A stretch of 19,257 bases of DNA from assembly GCA_947588775.1 (NCBI GenBank), contig CANPZQ010000025.1, positions 1 to 19,257 on the forward strand, written 5' to 3'. Shown piece by piece: positions 15,954 through 19,257 of this stretch. The notes below the pieces were generated by a model that did not search any database, was not told where the DNA came from, and saw only the letters and a program-made list of their open reading frames with translations. Position 1 is the stretch's first letter, and every line of letters starts with the position of its first letter. Source of the DNA: an uncultured Clostridia bacterium (GTDB lineage Bacteria > Bacillota > Clostridia > Oscillospirales > Ruminococcaceae). The position numbers and the translations under genes are program-made.

Positions 15954-18050
15954 TTAAAACGAAAGCTCCGCGCTTACGCAGCACTTGCCGGTGAGGCGTT
16001 CACTGAGGCTGTCGGGCTGTGAGGTTCCGAAGTAAAGGACGGTTTTCGCGGATTTGTCAAGATACCTTACGCCCTCGTCGTTTACGACGGAAATATCCTT
16101 AAGCGGAATCGAAAGCTCGACGGAGGTTCTTTCGCCCTTTTTGAGATGAACCTTTTTGAACGCGCAAAGAGCATGGTTGCGAACGGCGTCCGCGGAGGCG
16201 GATTTGAAGTATACCTCCAAAACGTCGGAGGTTTCCGCGCCGTTGTTTTCAAGCTCCGCGACCGCCTTTACGCAGTCGCCCGCGACATTCGCCTTTGCTC
16301 CGATGACCCGAACGTCGCCGTAGCTCAGACCGTAGCCGAACGGGAACAGGACGTTGTCGTCCTCCTCGCGCTCGTTGCGGTAGGTGCGGTAACGCATCGA
16401 ATAGTCGGTGAAATCGGGGAGCTTGTGAACGTCCTTATAGAATGTGACGGGGAGCTTGCCGGAGGGCGAGGTCTTTCCGAAGAGTATTTCCGCAACGGCC
16501 TTGCCGCCCTCGGAGCCGGGATAGAACGCCTGCAAAAGCGCGTTCGGCTCAGCCTCGACATTCAGGGAAGAGCCGCTTACGACGATTATAACGGTGGGCT
16601 TGCCGACTTCCATAACCTTTTTGACCAAAAGCCTCTGGGGCTCGGGCAGCGCGAGAGTGAGCTTGTCGCCCGAAGCGTCGGTGTTGGAAGCGTCGCCCTG
16701 CTCTCCCTCAAGGGTTTCGTCGAGGCCGACGCATAAGACTACTACGTCGGAATGCTCGGCGACGATTACGGCCTCCGCGATTCTGTCGCCCGGAAGGCCG
16801 AGGCCCTCAACTCTGTCCCTGAAGAGGTGGCAGCCCTCGGAGAAGAGAACTCTTCCGTCGAAAGCGTCCTGAATTCCCTCCAAAATCGTCACATAGCGCG
16901 AAGCGGTGCCGTGGTAGTTGCCCATAAGGGCCTTCCGGCTCTGGGCGTTCGGGCCGATAACGCCTATAGTGTTGATTTTTGATTTGTCAAGAGGCAGAAT
17001 GCCGTCGTTTGAAAGAAGAACGCAGGCGTTTCTTGCGGCCTCTAAGCTTACGTCGAGGTGCTCGCGGGTTTCTACGTCCATGTATCCCAAGCCGTCGAAC
17101 TCGGTTTCGTCGAACATTCCGAGGCGCATGCGGGTGCGCATGAGGTGCTCGGCGGCGGCGGTGATTTCCTCCTCGGTGATGAGGCCGTCCTGATATGCCT
17201 TGTAGACGAGAATGTATGTAGAGCCGCAGTTTACGTCGCAGCCGTTTTTGAGCGCGAGAGCGACGGATTCTTCGGCGGTCGCGGTGACATGGTGGTTTTC
17301 GTGGAAGTCCTTAATCGCCCAGCAGTCCGAAACGAAGTAGCCGTCGAAGCCCCATTCCACAAGCTTTTTGTGGAGATATTCGGAGCCGCAGCAGGGCTCG
17401 CCGTTGGTGCGGTTATACGCGCCCATGACCGATTCGACCTTTGCTTCCTTAACAAGTGCCTCGAAAGCGGGAAGATAGGTTTCCTCCATGTCCTTGGGGT
17501 TCGCGACCGCGTCGAACTCATGTCTTAAGGCCTCGGGGCCGGAATGAACCGCGAAGTGCTTCGCGCATGCGGCGGCGCGGTAGTATTTACCGTCGCCCTG
17601 AATCCCCTTTACAAACGCGCAGCCAAGGCGGGACGTAAGATAGGGGTCCTCGCCGTAGGTTTCGTGGCCGCGTCCCCAGCGCGGGTCTCGGAAGATATTG
17701 ATATTCGGGCTCCAGAGGGTAAGGCCCTTATAGATGTCGCGGTCGCCGTGCTTCGAGTATTCGTTATACTTCGCGCGGCATTCAATCGAGATAACCTCGG
17801 CGACGGTCTTTAGAAGCTCGTCGTCAAAAGACGCGGCAAGGCCGATTGCCTGCGGGAACATGGTCGCGACGCCGGCTCTCGCAACGCCGTGAAGGCCCTC
17901 GTTCCACCAGTTGTAAGCCTCGACCGAAAGCCGCTCAATCGCCGGCGCGCCGAATTTAAGCTGCTCGCAGCGTTCCATAAGCGTCATTTTCGACACAAGG
18001 TCGTGGGCGCGTTCCTCGAACGACTTGGTTTTATCCCTGTAAATTTCCAT
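15954..18050 (-). CDS. Glycoside hydrolase family 3, beta-xylosidase-like
   Basis: This 698-residue retaining glycosidase heads the minus-strand unit. The barrel holds YNWWNEGLHGVARAG (46-60) and FPQAIGLAASFD (65-76), a pattern typical of GH3 beta-xylosidases, then NIFRDPRWGRGHETYGEDPYL, the KHF pair (164-166) and the nucleophile Asp242 in FVSDCWAI. The second domain (about 340-580) carries GLDETLEGEQGD (442-453), which probably contains the acid/base glutamate, and ends in FPFGYGLSY. A fibronectin III-like domain (about 590-690) closes the chain. No signal peptide is present, so it acts on imported oligosaccharides. AGGAGGT (complement of 18056-18062) sits 5 bases before the ATG. Beta-glucosidase cannot be excluded, but the xylosidase motifs and GH43 neighbour favour xylan. 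Confidence 0.94.
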   Translation of the reverse strand: MEIYRDKTKSFEERAHDLVSKMTLMERCEQLKFGAPAIERLSVEAYNWWNEGLHGVARAGVATMFPQAIGLAASFDDELLKTVAEVISIECRAKYNEYSKHGDRDIYKGLTLWSPNINIFRDPRWGRGHETYGEDPYLTSRLGCAFVKGIQGDGKYYRAAACAKHFAVHSGPEALRHEFDAVANPKDMEETYLPAFEALVKEAKVESVMGAYNRTNGEPCCGSEYLHKKLVEWGFDGYFVSDCWAIKDFHENHHVTATAEESVALALKNGCDVNCGSTYILVYKAYQDGLITEEEITAAAEHLMRTRMRLGMFDETEFDGLGYMDVETREHLDVSLEAARNACVLLSNDGILPLDKSKINTIGVIGPNAQSRKALMGNYHGTASRYVTILEGIQDAFDGRVLFSEGCHLFRDRVEGLGLPGDRIAEAVIVAEHSDVVVLCVGLDETLEGEQGDASNTDASGDKLTLALPEPQRLLVKKVMEVGKPTVIIVVSGSSLNVEAEPNALLQAFYPGSEGGKAVAEILFGKTSPSGKLPVTFYKDVHKLPDFTDYSMRYRTYRNEREEDDNVLFPFGYGLSYGDVRVIGAKANVAGDCVKAVAELENNGAETSDVLEVYFKSASADAVRNHALCAFKKVHLKKGERTSVELSIPLKDISVVNDEGVRYLDKSAKTVLYFGTSQPDSLSERLTGKCCVSAELSF

Positions 18051-18093
18051 AATATACCTCCTGTGGCTTTAATTTTCTTTTTTCGGGCTCGTC

Positions 18094-18110
18094 TTAGTAG
18101 ATTATACTAA
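18094..18110. promoter_or_regulatory. Operator-like palindrome on the GH3 promoter
   Basis: TTAGTA (18094-18099) and TACTAA (18105-18110) form a perfect 6-base inverted repeat with a 5-base centre. It covers the whole -10 hexamer of the minus-strand promoter (18101-18106) and reaches the expected start point, an ideal place for a repressor. It does not look like a catabolite-control (cre) site. No regulator gene is in the window. Confidence 0.45.
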
Positions 18111-18129
18111 AATTTCAAGCGAAAATCAA
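18101..18129 (-). promoter_or_regulatory. Sigma-A-type promoter of the GH3-GH43-AlkD-AKR-GH95 unit
   Basis: Read on the minus strand, TTGATT (complement of 18124-18129), a 17-base spacer and TATAAT (complement of 18101-18106) form a near-perfect promoter. Transcription would begin near 18094, giving a leader of about 44 bases to the GH3 ATG at 18050. No other strong promoter was seen within the five-gene unit. Confidence 0.8.
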
Positions 18130-18180
18130 CCTCTTAGCAGCACTTTTTTTGATTATATATTGCACGAGGGCAGATTTATC

Positions 18181-18209
18181 TTGATTATGCGGAAGCGGTG
18201 TGGTAAAAT
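18181..18209 (+). promoter_or_regulatory. Sigma-A-type promoter of proC
   Basis: TTGATT (18181-18186), a 17-base spacer and TAAAAT (18204-18209) with an extended -10 TGG (18201-18203) point towards proC. The architecture matches the his promoter. The implied leader is about 210 bases and contains the GC-rich hairpin chain. The divergent GH3 promoter lies about 50 bases away, back to back. Confidence 0.7.
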
Positions 18210-18250
18210 GGGAGGTGGATATTGGCGGAGAGGGCGATGAATGGGGACCG

Positions 18251-18369
18251 GGCGGAGGAGCCGCCGCCGCGCCGAAGGCGCGGCGCGCCCGCCCGCAGGG
18301 CGGGCGGGTTCGCGCGAATGCGCGAACCGCGGCTCCGGCAGGCTGCGGCAGCCGCGAAACCCCGAAGGG
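18251..18369 (+). repeat. Chain of GC-rich hairpins in the proC leader
   Basis: Five to six perfect stems stand almost end to end: GGCGG/CCGCC (18251-18265, loop AGGAG); a 9-base stem 18265-18273/18277-18285 with loop GAA; a 9-base stem 18286-18294/18298-18306 with loop GCA; a 9-base stem 18307-18315/18320-18328 with loop GAAT; a 7-base stem CGCGGCT/AGCCGCG (18328-18334/18350-18356); and a small CCC-GAA-GGG (18361-18369). The second, third and fourth stems abut with no base between them. GCAGGCT occurs at 18338-18344 and 18371-18377. The stretch from 18285 to 18328 is nearly all paired. No convincing gene lies here. It could be a leader RNA, an mRNA stabiliser, or a decayed REP-like or palindromic insertion. 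Confidence 0.75.
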
Positions 18370-18426
18370 CGCAGGCTCCGAATAGGTCTGTTCGCCCCGC
18401 CGCCGACGTTTTAAGGAGGTTACTGT

Positions 18427-19230
18427 ATGAAGCTGGCAATTATCGGATACGGGCATATGGGCTCGGCAATTATCGAAGGCGCGGTGGGAGCGGGCTGCCT
18501 TAAAAAGGAGGACGTGACCGTCTGCGAGAAAAGCGAGAGCTGCGCCGCCTCGGCAAAAAGGCTCGGGCTCTGCGTTGCCGCGAACGCAAAAGACGCCGTA
18601 AAGGGCGCGGAATGCGTAATTATCGCGGTGAAGCCGTCAAACCTTGAGGAGCTTTCAAGCGAGCTTCGCGGGGCGGTTTCAAAAAGCGCGGTTTTGGTTT
18701 CAATCTGCGCGGGAAAGAGGATTGAAACGCTCGCGGAGCTTTTCGGGACGGATAAAATTATCCGCGTTATGCCGAATACTCCGGCACTTGTCGGAGAGGG
18801 AATGTCCGCGATCTGCCATGGAAAGGGCGTTGGCGGCGGGGAGCTTTCGGCGGTCAAGGGGATTTTTGAAAGCTTCGGCCGCGCGGAAATCCTCGACGAG
18901 GGGCTTTTCGACGTTGTAACGGCGGTAAGCGGCTCGGGGCCGGCCTATGTATACGCGTTCATCGACGCGCTTAAAGAATACGCCGAGCAAAGCGGCATGA
19001 CCGAAAAGCAGGCGACGACCTTCGCGGCACAGACGGTGCTCGGCTCGGCGAAAATGGTTCTTTCCGGCGATGAAAGCCCGAAAACCCTGAAGGAACACAT
19101 CTGCACGCCGGGCGGGACTACCGTTGAGGCGGTTAAAGTTCTCGACGGGCGCGGGTTCGGGGATATTATACGCGACGCGGCGAAGGCCTGCGAGGAGAAG
19201 TCCGCGAGAATCAGCAGAGGGGAAGGCTGA
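18427..19230 (+). CDS. proC: Pyrroline-5-carboxylate reductase
   Basis: ProC reduces 1-pyrroline-5-carboxylate to L-proline with NAD(P)H, the last step of proline synthesis. The 267 residues are full length. The N-terminal Rossmann fold shows the dinucleotide loop GYGHMG (7-12), followed by IIAVKPSNLEEL and RVMPNTPALVGEGMSA. The C-terminal dimer and active-site region has AVSGSGPAYVYAFIDAL, and the family signature around HICTPGGTTVEAVKVL is near the end. AAGGAGG (18413-18419) lies 7 bases before the ATG. It is transcribed away from the glycosidase unit. Only 27 bases remain after the stop, so its terminator or next gene is not visible. Confidence 0.97.
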   Translation: MKLAIIGYGHMGSAIIEGAVGAGCLKKEDVTVCEKSESCAASAKRLGLCVAANAKDAVKGAECVIIAVKPSNLEELSSELRGAVSKSAVLVSICAGKRIETLAELFGTDKIIRVMPNTPALVGEGMSAICHGKGVGGGELSAVKGIFESFGRAEILDEGLFDVVTAVSGSGPAYVYAFIDALKEYAEQSGMTEKQATTFAAQTVLGSAKMVLSGDESPKTLKEHICTPGGTTVEAVKVLDGRGFGDIIRDAAKACEEKSARISRGEG

Positions 19231-19257
19231 TTCGTAAAAGGGAGCGCGGCGGACGGG

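Noticed and set aside
18149..18177. Additional promoters in the divergent region (TTGATT at 18149; TATAAT on the minus strand at 18152-18157)
   Set aside because: Neither has a partner hexamer at 16-18 bases. The pairs at 18181-18209 and 18101-18129 are much better.
18251..18369. CRISPR array
   Set aside because: The units are abutting hairpins of differing sequence, without identical repeats or regular unique spacers, and no cas genes are present.
18185..18503. Short open frames on both strands across the hairpin chain
   Set aside because: The translations are Ala/Arg/Pro/Gly repeats caused by the GC-rich stems. The strong AAGGAGG and ATG at 18427 belong to proC in another frame.

Overview
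The window reads as bacterial chromosome from an anaerobic Bacillota (Clostridia) member, most likely an uncultured plant-fibre-degrading gut relative of the Oscillospiraceae. This placement is an inference. It rests on the single-chain PurL with a fused glutaminase domain, the short HisG paired with HisZ, a PHP-type histidinol phosphatase, AGGAGG ribosome sites, an aldo/keto reductase carrying two [4Fe-4S] clusters, and cytoplasmic GH3/GH43/GH95 enzymes. No rRNA, tRNA, CRISPR array, transposase or phage gene was seen.

Layout. (1) 1-1749: the 3' part of purL, plus strand, cut by the window edge. (2) 1750-2014: a 265-base spacer with several inverted repeats and a strong promoter. (3) 2015-10298: a complete histidine operon in the order hisZ-G-D-C-B-H-A-F-IE-hisJ, tightly packed with several stop/start overlaps, encoding every enzyme from PRPP + ATP to L-histidinol and then L-histidine. 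(4) About 10300-10336: a hairpin flanked by A and T runs that can stop transcription from both sides. (5) 18050-10335, minus strand: a five-gene unit transcribed GH3, GH43, AlkD-like protein, Fe-S aldo/keto reductase, GH95. It starts from a TTGATT-17-TATAAT promoter whose -10 lies inside a TTAGTA/TACTAA palindrome. (6) 18051-18426: a divergent intergenic region holding that promoter, an opposite promoter for proC, and a chain of back-to-back GC-rich hairpins in the proC leader. (7) 18427-19230: proC, complete, plus strand.

How it fits together. The minus-strand unit looks like the cytoplasmic end of a hemicellulose pathway: none of the three glycosidases has a signal peptide, so they would trim imported xylo- or arabinoxylo-oligosaccharides, with GH95 removing alpha-L-fucose or alpha-L-galactose. 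No transporter or regulator for it lies in the window. The AlkD-like gene overlaps the GH43 gene by 11 bases and is the odd member. purL, his and proC are ordinary purine, histidine and proline biosynthesis.

Base composition is uneven. The glycosidase unit, purL, hisZ and proC are GC-rich, while much of hisD to hisA alternates between GC-rich and AT-rich patches, even inside single genes. The least explained parts are the hairpin chain before proC, the palindrome on the GH3 promoter, the DNA-repair gene in the sugar operon, and the patchwork composition of the his operon.
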